Shown piece after piece: positions 16,634-25,575 of a DNA stretch of 64,000 nucleotides; the first letter of the stretch is position 1; every line of letters begins with the position of its first letter. This DNA is from an uncultured Bacteroidales bacterium (GTDB lineage Bacteria; Bacteroidota; Bacteroidia; Bacteroidales; F082). Location of the stretch: contig CAMHJX010000004.1 of assembly GCA_946185535.1 (NCBI GenBank), forward strand, positions 1-64,000. The letters run 5' to 3'. The translations under genes were made by a program, and so were the position numbers. The notes beneath the pieces were generated by a model. That model did not search any database and had not been told where the DNA came from. It saw nothing but the letters and a program-made list of their open reading frames with translations.

Positions 16634-19600
16634 TTATTCCATTCCTTCGAGCCGTCCGTGGCAGTTCTTGTACTTCTTGCCGCTACCGCAGGGGCAGGGG
16701 TCGTTGCGGCCCACTTTCTTCTCCACGCGGATGGGCTGGGTGACTTGCTTCTGCTGCGTGTCGCTGTGCGACTGTGCCAGCAGGTCTTGACGCTGCTCGC
16801 GGATCTTCGACTTGTCGATGCCTTGCGGGCCGCGCGACTCGCGCACGGTGTTCGGGTCTTGTGTCGGGATGTCGGCACGCATCAGGAAGGAGATGACATC
16901 TTCGTTGATTTTCTCCAACATGGCCTTGAATAGGTTGAACGACTCCAGCTTGTAGATGACCAATGGGTCTTTCTGTTCGTAAGAAGCGTTTTGTACCGAT
17001 TCCTTCAGGTCGTCGAGTTCGCGGAGGTGTTCCTTCCAAGCGTTGTCGATGAGGCCGAGGGTAATGCTCTTCTCGATGCAGAGGTTCACCTCGCGTGCGC
17101 CGTTCTCCACAGCCTTCTTCAGGTTGACGATGACGTTCATGCCGCGCTTACCATCAGTAATCGGGATGGCGATGTTCTCGAAATGAGTCTGGTTCTCGTA
17201 CACGTTCTTGATGACGGGCAATGTCTTTTCACCGATAATGCGCGATTTCTCACGATAGTGTTCTAATGCGGCATCGAAGAGTTTTTCTGCCAGTTCGTTG
17301 GTCTTGCCTCTGTCGAACTCTTCCTCGCTGAAGGGCGGCTCGATGCCCATGGTGGATAGCAACTCCATCTTGAGGCCTTCGTAGTCCTTCGAATCTTGGA
17401 ACTCTTCGACAAGCTTCTCGCCAAAGTCGTACATCATGTTGTTGAGATCGATGGAGAGACGCTCGCCAAACAAGGCATGACGGCGTTTCTTGTAGATGAC
17501 TTCGCGCTGGGCGTTCATCACATCGTCGTATTCGAGCAAGTGCTTACGCACTCCGAAGTGGTTCTCTTCGACCTTCTTCTGTGCTTTCTCTATCTGCTTG
17601 GTAATCATCGGGTGCTGGATGACTTCGCCTTCCTGCAAGCCCATGCGGTCCATGATGCCTGCGATACGCTCGGAGCCGAACATGCGCATCAGGTTGTCTT
17701 CCAACGAGACGTAGAACTGTGAGCTACCCGGGTCGCCTTGACGGCCGGCACGACCGCGCAACTGACGGTCGACACGACGGCTCTCGTGACGCTCGGTGCC
17801 GATGATGGCCAGACCGCCGGCTTCCTTGACGCCAGGGCCGAGCTTGATATCGGTACCACGACCTGCCATGTTGGTGGCGATGGTCACGGTGCCCGCCTGA
17901 CCGGCTTCCTTGACGATTTGTGCTTCCTTGAAGTGCAGCTTGGCGTTCAACACGTTGTGCGGGATGCCCTTACGCGTCAGCATGCGGCTGAGCAACTCTG
18001 AGACCTCCACTGAGGTGGTACCCACCAGCACAGGACGGCCAGCGTTGACCAACTCTTGGATCTCGTCGATGACGGCGTTGTATTTCTCACGCTTGGTCTT
18101 GTAGATCATGTCCTCCTGGTCGATACGGGCGATGGGGCGGTTGGTCGGGATGACGACCACGTCGAGTTTGTAGATGTCCCAGAACTCGCCTGCTTCCGTC
18201 TCAGCGGTACCGGTCATACCGGCCAGCTTGTGATACATACGGAAGTAGTTCTGTAAGGTGATGGTGGCGTAGGTCTGCGTAGCGGCTTCCACCTTCACGT
18301 TTTCTTTGGCCTCCACGGCTTGGTGCAGACCATCGCTCCAGCGGCGGCCTTCCATGATACGGCCCGTTTGCTCATCCACGATCTTCACCTTATTGTCGAT
18401 GATGACGTAGTCGACGTCCTTCTCAAATAAGGTGTAGGCCTTCAGCAGCTGCTGCACAGTGTGCAGACGCTCCGATTTCTCGGCGAAGTTACGCATCAGC
18501 TCGGCTTTGCGCAGCACCTTTTCGTCGTTGGTTAGGTCGGAGTGTTCCAATTCGGCAATCTCGCTACCCACATCAGGGATGATGAAGAACGACGGGTCGT
18601 TGTAGGCTTGTGCCAACTGCTCGCTGCCCTTGTCGGTAAGGACCACGGTATTTAGTTTCTCGTCGATGACGAAATACAACTCGTCATCGATGATGTGCAT
18701 GTTTTCGTTACGGTTTTGCATGTAGAAGCCTTCGGTCTTCTGCATCAGGCTTTTCATACCTTCCTCGCTGAGGAACTTGATGAGGGCGTTGTTCTTGGGC
18801 AGACCACGATAGGCGCGGAAGAGCTGGTCGGCGCCATGTTTCTTCTCGTCCTCAGTGGCGTTTGGGTCGGTGAGGATTTTCTTGGCCTCGGCCAGAATTG
18901 TTGTCACATAACGCTTTTGGGCTTCGTACAACTTGACGACATCTGGTTTCAACTCGTCAAATTCCTGCTGGTCGCCTCGTGGCGTAGGACCGCTGATGAT
19001 CAAAGGCGTACGGGCATCGTCGATCAACACCGAGTCGACCTCGTCGACGATGGCGTAGTGGTGTTTGCGTTGCACCAGTTCTTCGGGGTTGCTTGTCATG
19101 TTGTCACGCAGGTAGTCGAAACCGAATTCGTTGTTGGTACCGTAGGTGATGTCGCAGTTGTAGGCGCGGCGACGTGCGGCCGAGTTGGGCTCGTGCTTGT
19201 CGATGCAGTCGACGGTGAGGCCGAGGAACTCATACATCGCGCCCATCCACTCGGAGTCACGTTTGGCCAGGTAGTCGTTCACGGTGACCACATGCACGCC
19301 CTTGCCCGCCAAGGCATTCAGATAGACGGGTAGGGTAGCCACGAGGGTCTTACCTTCACCAGTGGCCATCTCTGCGATCTTGCCTTGGTGCAGCACGATA
19401 CCGCCAATGATTTGGCAGTCGTAGTGCACCATGTCCCAGGTGACCATATTGCCGCCGGCCATCCAGCTGTTCTTGTAATAGGCCTTGTCGCCCTCGATGG
19501 TGACATGCTCGTATTTGGCAGCCAACTCGCGGTCGAGGTCGGTGGCAGTCACTTCCACGGTCTCATGTTCGCAGAAGTATTTGGCAGCGGCCTTCACCAC

Positions 19601-19936
19601 AGAGAACGCCTCGGGCAGGATCTCGTTCAATGCTTCCTCGATGTGGTCAAGCTCTTGTTTTTCGAGCTTGTCGATTTGGTTGTAGAGTTTCTCCTTTTCG
19701 TCGGGGTCCATGTCGGGGTTGGCTTCAACCTTGGCTTTCAGCTCGGCGATTTCGGCCACCTCGGCAGCGGTCTTGCTCTTGATATATTCCTTGAATTCTT
19801 GTGTCTTATGTCTCAGGCTGTCGATGTCGAGTTTCACGATTTGCTCGTAAGCCTTGAGGGTTTTTTGCAGTATGGGCTCCAGGGCCTTGTTGTCGCGTGA
19901 GGCCTTGTCGCCAAAGAGTTTCTTTAGAAATCCCAT
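16634..19936 (-). CDS. secA: Preprotein translocase ATPase SecA
   Basis: Motor of the Sec export pathway at the inner membrane. It has 1100 residues, the long Bacteroidetes form. The N-terminal motor domain has [10 protein letters not shown] (Walker A) and [16 protein letters not shown] (Walker B). The preprotein-crosslinking region follows, then the second motor domain with [13 protein letters not shown] and the arginine-finger region [15 protein letters not shown]. The C-terminal zinc motif is [16 protein letters not shown]. It is transcribed alone from a TACCTTTG promoter and ends at a strong hairpin. The leader carries an AATCTT run. yajC, another Sec component, is at 59520. Confidence 0.98.
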   Translation of the reverse strand: MGFLKKLFGDKASRDNKALEPILQKTLKAYEQIVKLDIDSLRHKTQEFKEYIKSKTAAEVAEIAELKAKVEANPDMDPDEKEKLYNQIDKLEKQELDHIEEALNEILPEAFSVVKAAAKYFCEHETVEVTATDLDRELAAKYEHVTIEGDKAYYKNSWMAGGNMVTWDMVHYDCQIIGGIVLHQGKIAEMATGEGKTLVATLPVYLNALAGKGVHVVTVNDYLAKRDSEWMGAMYEFLGLTVDCIDKHEPNSAARRRAYNCDITYGTNNEFGFDYLRDNMTSNPEELVQRKHHYAIVDEVDSVLIDDARTPLIISGPTPRGDQQEFDELKPDVVKLYEAQKRYVTTILAEAKKILTDPNATEDEKKHGADQLFRAYRGLPKNNALIKFLSEEGMKSLMQKTEGFYMQNRNENMHIIDDELYFVIDEKLNTVVLTDKGSEQLAQAYNDPSFFIIPDVGSEIAELEHSDLTNDEKVLRKAELMRNFAEKSERLHTVQQLLKAYTLFEKDVDYVIIDNKVKIVDEQTGRIMEGRRWSDGLHQAVEAKENVKVEAATQTYATITLQNYFRMYHKLAGMTGTAETEAGEFWDIYKLDVVVIPTNRPIARIDQEDMIYKTKREKYNAVIDEIQELVNAGRPVLVGTTSVEVSELLSRMLTRKGIPHNVLNAKLHFKEAQIVKEAGQAGTVTIATNMAGRGTDIKLGPGVKEAGGLAIIGTERHESRRVDRQLRGRAGRQGDPGSSQFYVSLEDNLMRMFGSERIAGIMDRMGLQEGEVIQHPMITKQIEKAQKKVEENHFGVRKHLLEYDDVMNAQREVIYKKRRHALFGERLSIDLNNMMYDFGEKLVEEFQDSKDYEGLKMELLSTMGIEPPFSEEEFDRGKTNELAEKLFDAALEHYREKSRIIGEKTLPVIKNVYENQTHFENIAIPITDGKRGMNVIVNLKKAVENGAREVNLCIEKSITLGLIDNAWKEHLRELDDLKESVQNASYEQKDPLVIYKLESFNLFKAMLEKINEDVISFLMRADIPTQDPNTVRESRGPQGIDKSKIREQRQDLLAQSHSDTQQKQVTQPIRVEKKVGRNDPCPCGSGKKYKNCHGRLEGME

Positions 19937-19943
19937 TTATTCA

Positions 19944-19980
19944 GTGATTTAAGATTCAAAAATTTAAGATTCAAAATTCG
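19944..19980 (-). repeat. AATCTTAAA run in the secA leader
   Basis: On the minus strand TTTTGAATCTTAAATTTTTG, then AATCTTAAATCA, lie directly before the secA start codon. It belongs to the same family of runs as at pyrH, yajC and iorB. Confidence 0.55.
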
Positions 19981-20008
19981 ATGGTCTGCGTTAAGCGCAA
20001 AATTCGTG

Positions 20009-20016
20009 CAAAGGTA
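20009..20016 (-). promoter_or_regulatory. secA promoter, -7 element
   Basis: TACCTTTG on the minus strand, 72 bases before the secA ATG. The rest of the 428-base gap (to 20364) is AT-rich, with several TGCATAAA words, and I see no further gene in it. Confidence 0.65.
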
Positions 20017-20340
20017 GTGTTTTTCCGTGAATTGTCGGAAAAATGTGTCAAAAAGGCAGAGGAAAGTAACTATTTTGCATGGTGTTATGGAGACGATAGC
20101 TCAAATCGTTGTGTAAAAAGTTCCGATTTTATGCAATAATTACGCTGTACTGCATAAAAAAGTATGTTTTTTGTGCAATAGGATGCATAAAATGTGACAA
20201 ATAACGATGAGCGCGTCATAGATAAAGACGGCTATAAAATAGAGGTTGTGCCCGTTGCGAAATGGAGTGTTTCTTTGACGTAAGTATGTTTTTGGTAGTC
20301 ATAAGCGAAACAAACCATTCTTTTTTTGTGAATAAAGTCG

Positions 20341-20348
20341 TACTTTTG
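20341..20348 (+). promoter_or_regulatory. Promoter of the GIY-YIG-type gene, -7 element
   Basis: TACTTTTG, 16 bases before the ATG at 20365. Confidence 0.6.
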
Positions 20349-20364
20349 TTGCCAATAAAACCAG

Positions 20365-20793
20365 ATGAACATGCAAAATGAATCAAAACAAGGTTATGTG
20401 TATATCTTGACGAACTCTAGTTTCAAGGAGGACTGGGTTAAGATTGGAAAGAGTTCCCGACCTGTTGATGTACGATCCAAGGAGTTGGATAACACGGTAG
20501 TTCCGTTGCCGTTTGAGATTTTTGCGACTATGAAAACTTGCAAGTATAATGAGGTTGAGAAATTGGTCCATAAAACCATTGATTGTCTTACGGATTTGCG
20601 CATTCGCCAAAACCGCGAGTTCTTTAATGAGTATGAAGACAGGATATATAAATTGTCTCCTTTTGTCGGGACTTTTATGCCTGAAGAAAAACGTAACACA
20701 TCAGGAGCTTATCAAGGTCCAAAGTTTTTCAGTTACAATGGCCAAACACTGGATGATTTAAGAACGGAGATGGAAAGTTTGTCAATGGATTGA
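20365..20793 (+). CDS. GIY-YIG/T5orf172-type nuclease family protein
   Basis: A 142-residue protein. The N-terminal half has the YVYILTNSSF strand followed by VKIGKSSRPVDVRSKELDN. This matches the T5orf172/Mug113 branch of the GIY-YIG superfamily, where the second motif is x-KIG-S/T. The catalytic-type arginine and histidine region (RSKEL, then VEKLVHKTI) and an E in REFFNEY are also present. No other domain is seen. The surroundings from about 20,000 to 20,880 are visibly richer in A+T than secA, which suggests acquired DNA. Nuclease activity is inferred from the family and is not certain. Confidence 0.7.
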   Translation: MNMQNESKQGYVYILTNSSFKEDWVKIGKSSRPVDVRSKELDNTVVPLPFEIFATMKTCKYNEVEKLVHKTIDCLTDLRIRQNREFFNEYEDRIYKLSPFVGTFMPEEKRNTSGAYQGPKFFSYNGQTLDDLRTEMESLSMD

Positions 20794-20880
20794 TAATCAT
20801 TAATATAAAACTTCATTCCTGCAACAAAAAGGGATTTTTTCCGAAAATTTTGACCTAAAAAAGGGAATTATTCCATGATT

Positions 20881-22116
20881 TCAAGAGGTGAAAAGGGGGC
20901 TTTTTCCGTCTTTCATCGCGGAACTTCTGTCACAAAACATATACAGCAGACAAACGACCGTAATGGCTTGCAGCCGATAGGTGAACCACCAATGCACATA
21001 GCTGTGGTTGGCCAAAAGGAGGTACCAAACGTAGGGCATTAGACCGATAATCAAAAACAAGACAACTCTTTTATGGTTGATTTTCAGCCGTTTGATGATG
21101 GATAAAAGAAGTAAAACCACAGTCGCAATGCCAATCATCCAAAGGTCGAGCATGTCAAAGTTTTTCGTCACGGCATCCCAACGAGTGAATTCCTCGGCTT
21201 CCATCCTGTAAAGGCTTACCTCATAGGCGTCGGCGAAGATGTTTTGTCCCAAAATAAGGCTCGCCAAAGCCCATTTTGTTAAAAATGTGAGAGCGAAACC
21301 ACCTCCCCAAAGCAGGGTTAGTTTGCTGATTTCTATTATGCTATCCTTGAATTGAAACTCGTCTTCGCGTTTCAGTGAAAGCATGACAGCCATAGGAATG
21401 CCCAAGGTCAGCAAAGGGGTAGTGAGCAAGTCGAAATAACAGGTCATAGAGCCGATGACGAAAAACAATAATCCGGAATTGTCTGATTGTTTGCGCTTTA
21501 CAACAAGTAAACTGCCAATGATGGTGAGTGCCAAAACGGGGAAAAACTGCATGGAGAATTGCATCACGAAACCATAGGTCAACAAGAAACCCAATGCCAA
21601 AGCTATGGTTTTCATTAGGCCAGCCTTGGGATAATAGGCGCAAAGCAATAATACAATAAGTAGGGAGCTGACGATGAACAAGATATGTCGAAGAGTCAGG
21701 AAATCCATCACTAAAAATAATGGTCTGAAAAGAAAGGTGCTACCGTGCCAATAACGCGCATAGTGCTGTTCCTCAAGGTTTTCACCATTCACTTTTCGGA
21801 GTAGGAGACCAGGTTGGTCCCAGTCGCGGCCTTTCTCGCTACTGCGTATCATCTTCATGGCCGATGTTATGGGATGCTTACGGTCGATGTTGTACATTTG
21901 GTTCATGATGAGTGCATCGGTGAAGTTGTCCATCTGACATTGCTCCATGCGGATGATGGCTTGGGGATACAGACCTTCTTCAACCATTTTTTGGGCAGAG
22001 TCGGCAATGTGCTCCTTGATGCTTTTGTCGGGCAATAAGCATGATAGGGTGGCAAGAGCGAAATAGGTCGCAATAAGGATGGCGAAAGTCTTACAAAAGA
22101 GGATGAATCTATTCAT
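20881..22116 (-). CDS. Polytopic membrane protein, probable third gene of a gtr cassette
   Basis: 411 residues with a first membrane helix (about 8-30), a soluble periplasmic loop of about 100 residues (ADSAQKMVEEGL through the RYWHGSTFLFRPL segment), and then eight or so further helices. The long first loop and repeated helices resemble the GT-C-type, serotype-specific third protein of gtr glucosylation clusters, which takes sugar from undecaprenyl phosphate. Its start codon overlaps the stop of the GtrB-like gene (AATGAATAG). I do not recognise the exact family. Alternatives are a wzy-like polymerase or a membrane protein of unknown role. Confidence 0.7.
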   Translation of the reverse strand: MNRFILFCKTFAILIATYFALATLSCLLPDKSIKEHIADSAQKMVEEGLYPQAIIRMEQCQMDNFTDALIMNQMYNIDRKHPITSAMKMIRSSEKGRDWDQPGLLLRKVNGENLEEQHYARYWHGSTFLFRPLFLVMDFLTLRHILFIVSSLLIVLLLCAYYPKAGLMKTIALALGFLLTYGFVMQFSMQFFPVLALTIIGSLLVVKRKQSDNSGLLFFVIGSMTCYFDLLTTPLLTLGIPMAVMLSLKREDEFQFKDSIIEISKLTLLWGGGFALTFLTKWALASLILGQNIFADAYEVSLYRMEAEEFTRWDAVTKNFDMLDLWMIGIATVVLLLLSIIKRLKINHKRVVLFLIIGLMPYVWYLLLANHSYVHWWFTYRLQAITVVCLLYMFCDRSSAMKDGKSPLFTS

Positions 22117-23044
22117 TTTCAAAGGCAATCAGTTGAAGTTCAAAGGCTTTTCGGTTGTGGCTGATGATGACGTCCAAGCAAAGGCCAGTGAAAAACGACA
22201 GTAATCCAGCCATGGCCAAAAATCCCGAAGTAATCAGAGTGGGGAAACGGGGTACAAGGCCGATTTTCAAATATTCGGTCAGCACTGGAATGAACAGAGC
22301 GATTGCCACCAATAAAAGCACAGCCGCCAAGGTGCCGAAAAACAGCATCGGACGATAGTTTTTGAACAGTGAAAAAATGATTTTCAGTATTTTGAAGCCG
22401 TCTTTCACTGTGTTGAGTTTGGAAGTCCCTTCTTTCCGGTCGCTGTATTCTATGGGTTTCTCCACGATGTTGAAACGCTTGTCCAAGGCGTGGATGGTCA
22501 TCTCGGTCTCGATTTCAAAGCCTTCCGACATAACGGGAAACAATTTGACGAATTTGCGGCTGAAAGCTCGGTAACCAGTCATGATGTCGTGTATGTCCAC
22601 ATTCCAAAGGCGGTTGATGAGACTGCGCACAAGTTTGTTGCCGAGGTTGTGAAGCGGACGTTTGTTCTCCGAGAAATAGGTGGTCGAAAGGCGGTCGCCG
22701 ATGACCATGTCGGCATCCGATTCCAGCACGGGCTTGACCATTTCGGCAGCGGCTTGGGCGGGATAGGTGCCGTCACCATCCGCCATAAGGTAGCAGTCGG
22801 CATCGATTTCGCGAAACATGCGCCTTACCACATTGCCTTTGCCTTGGCGAGGCTCTTGCCTGACCACAGCACCTGCTTCCTTGGCTTTTTGTGCAGTGCC
22901 GTCGGTCGAGTTATTGTCGTAAACGTAGATGACAGCTTCAGGAAGGGTAGCTTTGAAGTTGGTCACTACCTCGCCGATGGTTTTTGCCTCGTTGTAGCAG
23001 GGAATCAGGATGGCGATGCGTTTAGGTCTTGTAAGGTTGTTCAT
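22109..23044 (-). CDS. Family 2 glycosyltransferase, GtrB/dolichol-phosphate mannosyltransferase-like
   Basis: 311 residues. The N-terminal GT-A domain has AILIPCYNEAKTIGEVV, VYDNNSTDGT and the metal motif DGDGTYP. MTGYRAFSRK and TIHALDKRFNIVEKPIEY follow, as in polyprenyl-phosphate glycosyltransferases. Two C-terminal membrane helices (about 225-300) anchor it. It should load a hexose from a nucleotide sugar onto undecaprenyl phosphate. The frame is open upstream, but the ATG at 23044, 29 bases after a TATTTTTG promoter, matches the family start. It is divergent from gtrA and coupled to the downstream membrane protein. Confidence 0.9.
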   Translation of the reverse strand: MNNLTRPKRIAILIPCYNEAKTIGEVVTNFKATLPEAVIYVYDNNSTDGTAQKAKEAGAVVRQEPRQGKGNVVRRMFREIDADCYLMADGDGTYPAQAAAEMVKPVLESDADMVIGDRLSTTYFSENKRPLHNLGNKLVRSLINRLWNVDIHDIMTGYRAFSRKFVKLFPVMSEGFEIETEMTIHALDKRFNIVEKPIEYSDRKEGTSKLNTVKDGFKILKIIFSLFKNYRPMLFFGTLAAVLLLVAIALFIPVLTEYLKIGLVPRFPTLITSGFLAMAGLLSFFTGLCLDVIISHNRKAFELQLIAFENE

Positions 23045-23073
23045 TTCTTTGCGAATGGATGGTTTTACGAGGG

Positions 23074-23081
23074 CAAAAATA
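23074..23081 (-). promoter_or_regulatory. Promoter of the GtrB-like gene, -7 element
   Basis: TATTTTTG on the minus strand, 29 bases before the ATG at 23044. It is divergent from the gtrA promoter. Confidence 0.65.
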
Positions 23082-23103
23082 CGGCATTTGTCAAAATAAA
23101 CTT

Positions 23104-23111
23104 TATTTTTG
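23104..23111 (+). promoter_or_regulatory. Promoter of the first gtrA-like gene, -7 element
   Basis: TATTTTTG, 21 bases before the ATG at 23133. Only 22 bases separate it from the divergent element. Confidence 0.65.
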
Positions 23112-23132
23112 CCGAAATTTTGAATAAAGGCA

Positions 23133-23516
23133 ATGGATGGCAATCTGATAGGGAAAGTGCTTCGGTTTTCCGTGACGGGCTTGTTGGGTGCCGTCGTCGA
23201 TTTCGGGGTGACTTATCTTTTCAAGGAAGTCTTGAAAGTCAATAAGTTCGTGAGCAATGCCATCGGTTTTACGCTTGCGGCAACCCTATGCTTTTTTCTG
23301 AACAAATACTGGACCTATGAAAGCCAAAACCCACTGGCATGGGCTGAGTATTTCACATTCATTGCGGTTTCTTTGGTCGGATTGGGCATCAATTCCTTGG
23401 TTCTGTTCCTGTTGAATGAGAAGCTCAAATGGAACTTTTATCTGAGCAAATGCTTCGCCATTGGTGTGGCGGCGGTATGGAATTTTTTGGCCAATCTATT
23501 GATTACGTTTGCCTAG
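23133..23516 (+). CDS. GtrA family membrane protein (putative flippase)
   Basis: 127 residues with four membrane helices filling most of the length. It carries the family features VLRFSVTGLLGAVVDFGVTY near the start and FFLNKYWTYE after helix 2. GtrA proteins are thought to flip undecaprenyl-phosphate sugars across the inner membrane. It sits divergently next to a GtrB-like glycosyltransferase and a polytopic third protein, and together these form a gtr cassette for adding side sugars to surface glycans. A second, diverged cassette is at 45285-48250. Confidence 0.88.
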   Translation: MDGNLIGKVLRFSVTGLLGAVVDFGVTYLFKEVLKVNKFVSNAIGFTLAATLCFFLNKYWTYESQNPLAWAEYFTFIAVSLVGLGINSLVLFLLNEKLKWNFYLSKCFAIGVAAVWNFLANLLITFA

Positions 23517-23521
23517 GAGTC

Positions 23522-23538
23522 AACGCTTCCAGCGTTGT
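23522..23538. repeat. Small hairpin between convergent genes
   Basis: CAACGCT and AGCGTTG with a 3-base loop lie in the 42-base gap between the first gtrA-like gene and the convergent thioredoxin-fold gene. There is no T run, so it is a weak terminator or a short repeat. Confidence 0.4.
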
Positions 23539-23558
23539 AGACACTATAGTGACTTTGC

Positions 23559-24929
23559 CTATTTCCCATACAGTCTTCTCACCCTTTCCTCCAAATACCG
23601 CTCTGGGCTTGGCGCAGGAGCCTCTCCAATCTTGTTGTTGCGCTTGATGAGGATGTATTCGGGGAAAGTACGGACATTGTAAGCTTCCAAAAGCAGAATT
23701 TGGTCGCCGAGGTCGAGGAGGGGCCAATCTTGTTTTTTCTCCACGAACTGCTGCTTGAAGAAGTCCATCTTGTCGTGCGTGGCGATGGTGAGGATTTGCA
23801 CGGAGTCGCGCCATTGGTTGTGGAGGCTTCTCAATTCCGCGAACTGATGTTCCGCGACGGGCGAGTTGCCGTCGACGAACTGCAGCAGCACCAAGCCATT
23901 CTTGTAGTCCGATAAACTGATGTTCTTGCCATCGCGGTCTTTTAAGGTGAATTCGGGCGCATCGGTGCCAGGGGCGAGGCGGTCGTATTTCGCAAAGAAA
24001 TCACTGATGATGGTCTTGTGCTCGGGGTGTTTCGTCTGCGACTTGATGGAGTTGAGATGGTTTTTGGCCTGTCGGCTTGTGCCATGGTCACCATAGCAAA
24101 GTTTCTGTAGGTTATAAATGGTGATGAGCTCGGCGAGTTGTGGGTTGTTGGCCATCAATGGGTCGGTGTTGAGGTATTTCTTGAGAGCTGCCAGACTTTC
24201 GCCAAAAGCATCGCTGAGTTGGTGGTTGTCGTAGGCTGCGCTGTTGAAATAGTTATCAAACAGTTCCTTAAACAAGTCGATGTAAGCACTTTGTGTGTAG
24301 AGCACGGGTTGCCCGTCAAAGTAGTCTTTGATGATTTTCTTGCCACCGTCGGTGCTTATGCCTAATTTGATGGCGGCAATCTTGTAGCGGTTATGGCTCT
24401 TCACATAGTCTGACTTGATGTCGGGCACATCGCGACTGATAGCGTTTTGGATGGAGTCAATATAGCGCAGTTGGCGACCTCGGTAGATCTGGTTGAAATG
24501 TTCCATCATATAGCCGTTGATGATCTCCTCGGAGTAGATGACTTGTCGGTAGATGCCTTTGTCGGTGGCGCGTTTTACGCGGATGGTGGGCAGCTCCTTT
24601 TCGAAATAGGAGACGTCCTCTTTCTTCTCAGGCACGATGATTTCGATGTCGTAGTTGGCATTTGGCGTGAGGATGAGGTCGACGGGCTCCAAGCCGATAT
24701 AAATGCGTGCGGGGAAGATTTGTTTCACGCTGCCTTCAAGGATGAAATGCCCCTTGGCGTCGGTCTGGCTTTGGTCAAGCAAAATGCCTGTCTCGTTGAC
24801 GAGGTCTTCGTAGACGAAGAGCCTGATCAGTGTGTTGGTTTTGTTGCTCCGGCCGGTAATCGTCACATTCTGAGCGCTTACCGAAAAGAAGAGCAGGGAT
24901 AAAAACAATGTAAAAATCCTTCGTTTCAT
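23559..24929 (-). CDS. TlpA-like thioredoxin-fold exported protein lacking the CxxC motif
   Basis: 456 residues: a signal peptide (ending VSAQ), an N-terminal beta domain of the DUF4369 type seen in Bacteroidetes TlpA proteins, a helical middle, and a C-terminal AhpC/TSA-like thioredoxin fold (PGTDAPEFTLKDRDGKNISL, then FPEYILIKRNNKI). Where redox-active members have WCGPC this protein has VDGNSPVAEHQ, so there is no catalytic cysteine pair. A thiol-reducing role is therefore unlikely, and it may have become a binding or structural protein. It lies 27 bases after coaD on the same strand and may be cotranscribed with it. Confidence 0.8.
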   Translation of the reverse strand: MKRRIFTLFLSLLFFSVSAQNVTITGRSNKTNTLIRLFVYEDLVNETGILLDQSQTDAKGHFILEGSVKQIFPARIYIGLEPVDLILTPNANYDIEIIVPEKKEDVSYFEKELPTIRVKRATDKGIYRQVIYSEEIINGYMMEHFNQIYRGRQLRYIDSIQNAISRDVPDIKSDYVKSHNRYKIAAIKLGISTDGGKKIIKDYFDGQPVLYTQSAYIDLFKELFDNYFNSAAYDNHQLSDAFGESLAALKKYLNTDPLMANNPQLAELITIYNLQKLCYGDHGTSRQAKNHLNSIKSQTKHPEHKTIISDFFAKYDRLAPGTDAPEFTLKDRDGKNISLSDYKNGLVLLQFVDGNSPVAEHQFAELRSLHNQWRDSVQILTIATHDKMDFFKQQFVEKKQDWPLLDLGDQILLLEAYNVRTFPEYILIKRNNKIGEAPAPSPERYLEERVRRLYGK

Positions 24930-24955
24930 GCACTGAAAACGAGAAAACAGTGGGA

Positions 24956-25426
24956 TTATTGCCTTTCGGGCAACTTCACCTCTTCAGGCAGGAACTTGGA
25001 AGTGTCGCCGCCGTTCTTGTAGATGTCGCGTACGACGCTTGACGACACACCTACCAACTCGCTCTCGGTGAGCAGGAAGATGGTCTCCAGCTCGGGGTGG
25101 AGACGCTTGTTGGCATGGCCGATCATGTTCTCGTACTCGAAGTCGCTGCCACAGCGCAGGCCACGGATGATGGTGTTGGCACCCACTTTCTTGCAGAAAT
25201 CGGCGGTGAGGCCTTCGTAGCTCTCCACTTTCACTTGGGGATAGTCGGCGAAAACGGCCTCGCACCAGGCAATACGGTCTTGCAATTCAAAGGTGGAGCG
25301 TTTCTCCATGTTGATACCGACGGCGACATAGATTTCGTCGAACATGGGGAGGGCTCTCAAAACGATGGAACGGTGACCCAAGGTGATGGGGTCGAAGGAA
25401 CCGGGGAATACGGCTATTCTTTTCAT
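24956..25426 (-). CDS. coaD: Phosphopantetheine adenylyltransferase
   Basis: Adenylates 4'-phosphopantetheine in the penultimate step of coenzyme A synthesis. 156 residues, the usual length. It has the nucleotidyltransferase motif GSFDPITLGH near the start, IIRGLRCGSDFEYE in the middle, and SELVGVSSSVVRD (the ISSTxxR-like motif) near the end. A predicted promoter lies about 141 bases upstream, and the leader between contains an 80-base imperfect palindrome also found in the hutU leader. coaE, the next enzyme, is at 60862. Confidence 0.96.
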   Translation of the reverse strand: MKRIAVFPGSFDPITLGHRSIVLRALPMFDEIYVAVGINMEKRSTFELQDRIAWCEAVFADYPQVKVESYEGLTADFCKKVGANTIIRGLRCGSDFEYENMIGHANKRLHPELETIFLLTESELVGVSSSVVRDIYKNGGDTSKFLPEEVKLPERQ

Positions 25427-25459
25427 TGGTTGTTCTTTTTGACTGACTGCCTTTGTGTC

Positions 25460-25541
25460 ATTGCGAGGAGGAACGACGAAGCAATCTAGGAATTAAGTTT
25501 GTTTGCTGGACTGCTTCGTGCCTCGCAGTGACGCGAAGCGT
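25460..25541. repeat. REP-like palindrome, copy A, in the coaD leader
   Basis: GCGAGGAGGAACGACGAAGC near 25463 and GGACTGCTTCGTGCCTCGC near 25508 are imperfect inverted arms with a loop of about 25 bases, followed by AGTGACGCGAAGCG. The 50385 copy is close to identical in both arms and has the same orientation relative to its downstream gene. Confidence 0.75.
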
Positions 25542-25567
25542 GTTCAATGACTATCAGTTTCAGCCTG

Positions 25568-25575
25568 CAAAAGTA
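25568..25575 (-). promoter_or_regulatory. coaD promoter, -7 element
   Basis: TACTTTTG on the minus strand, immediately after the NUDIX stop codon and 141 bases before the coaD ATG. The REP-like palindrome would be transcribed in the leader. Confidence 0.55.

Noticed and set aside
23559..24929. Active TlpA-type thiol-disulfide oxidoreductase
   Set aside because: The CxxC motif is missing, so the redox activity should not be assigned.
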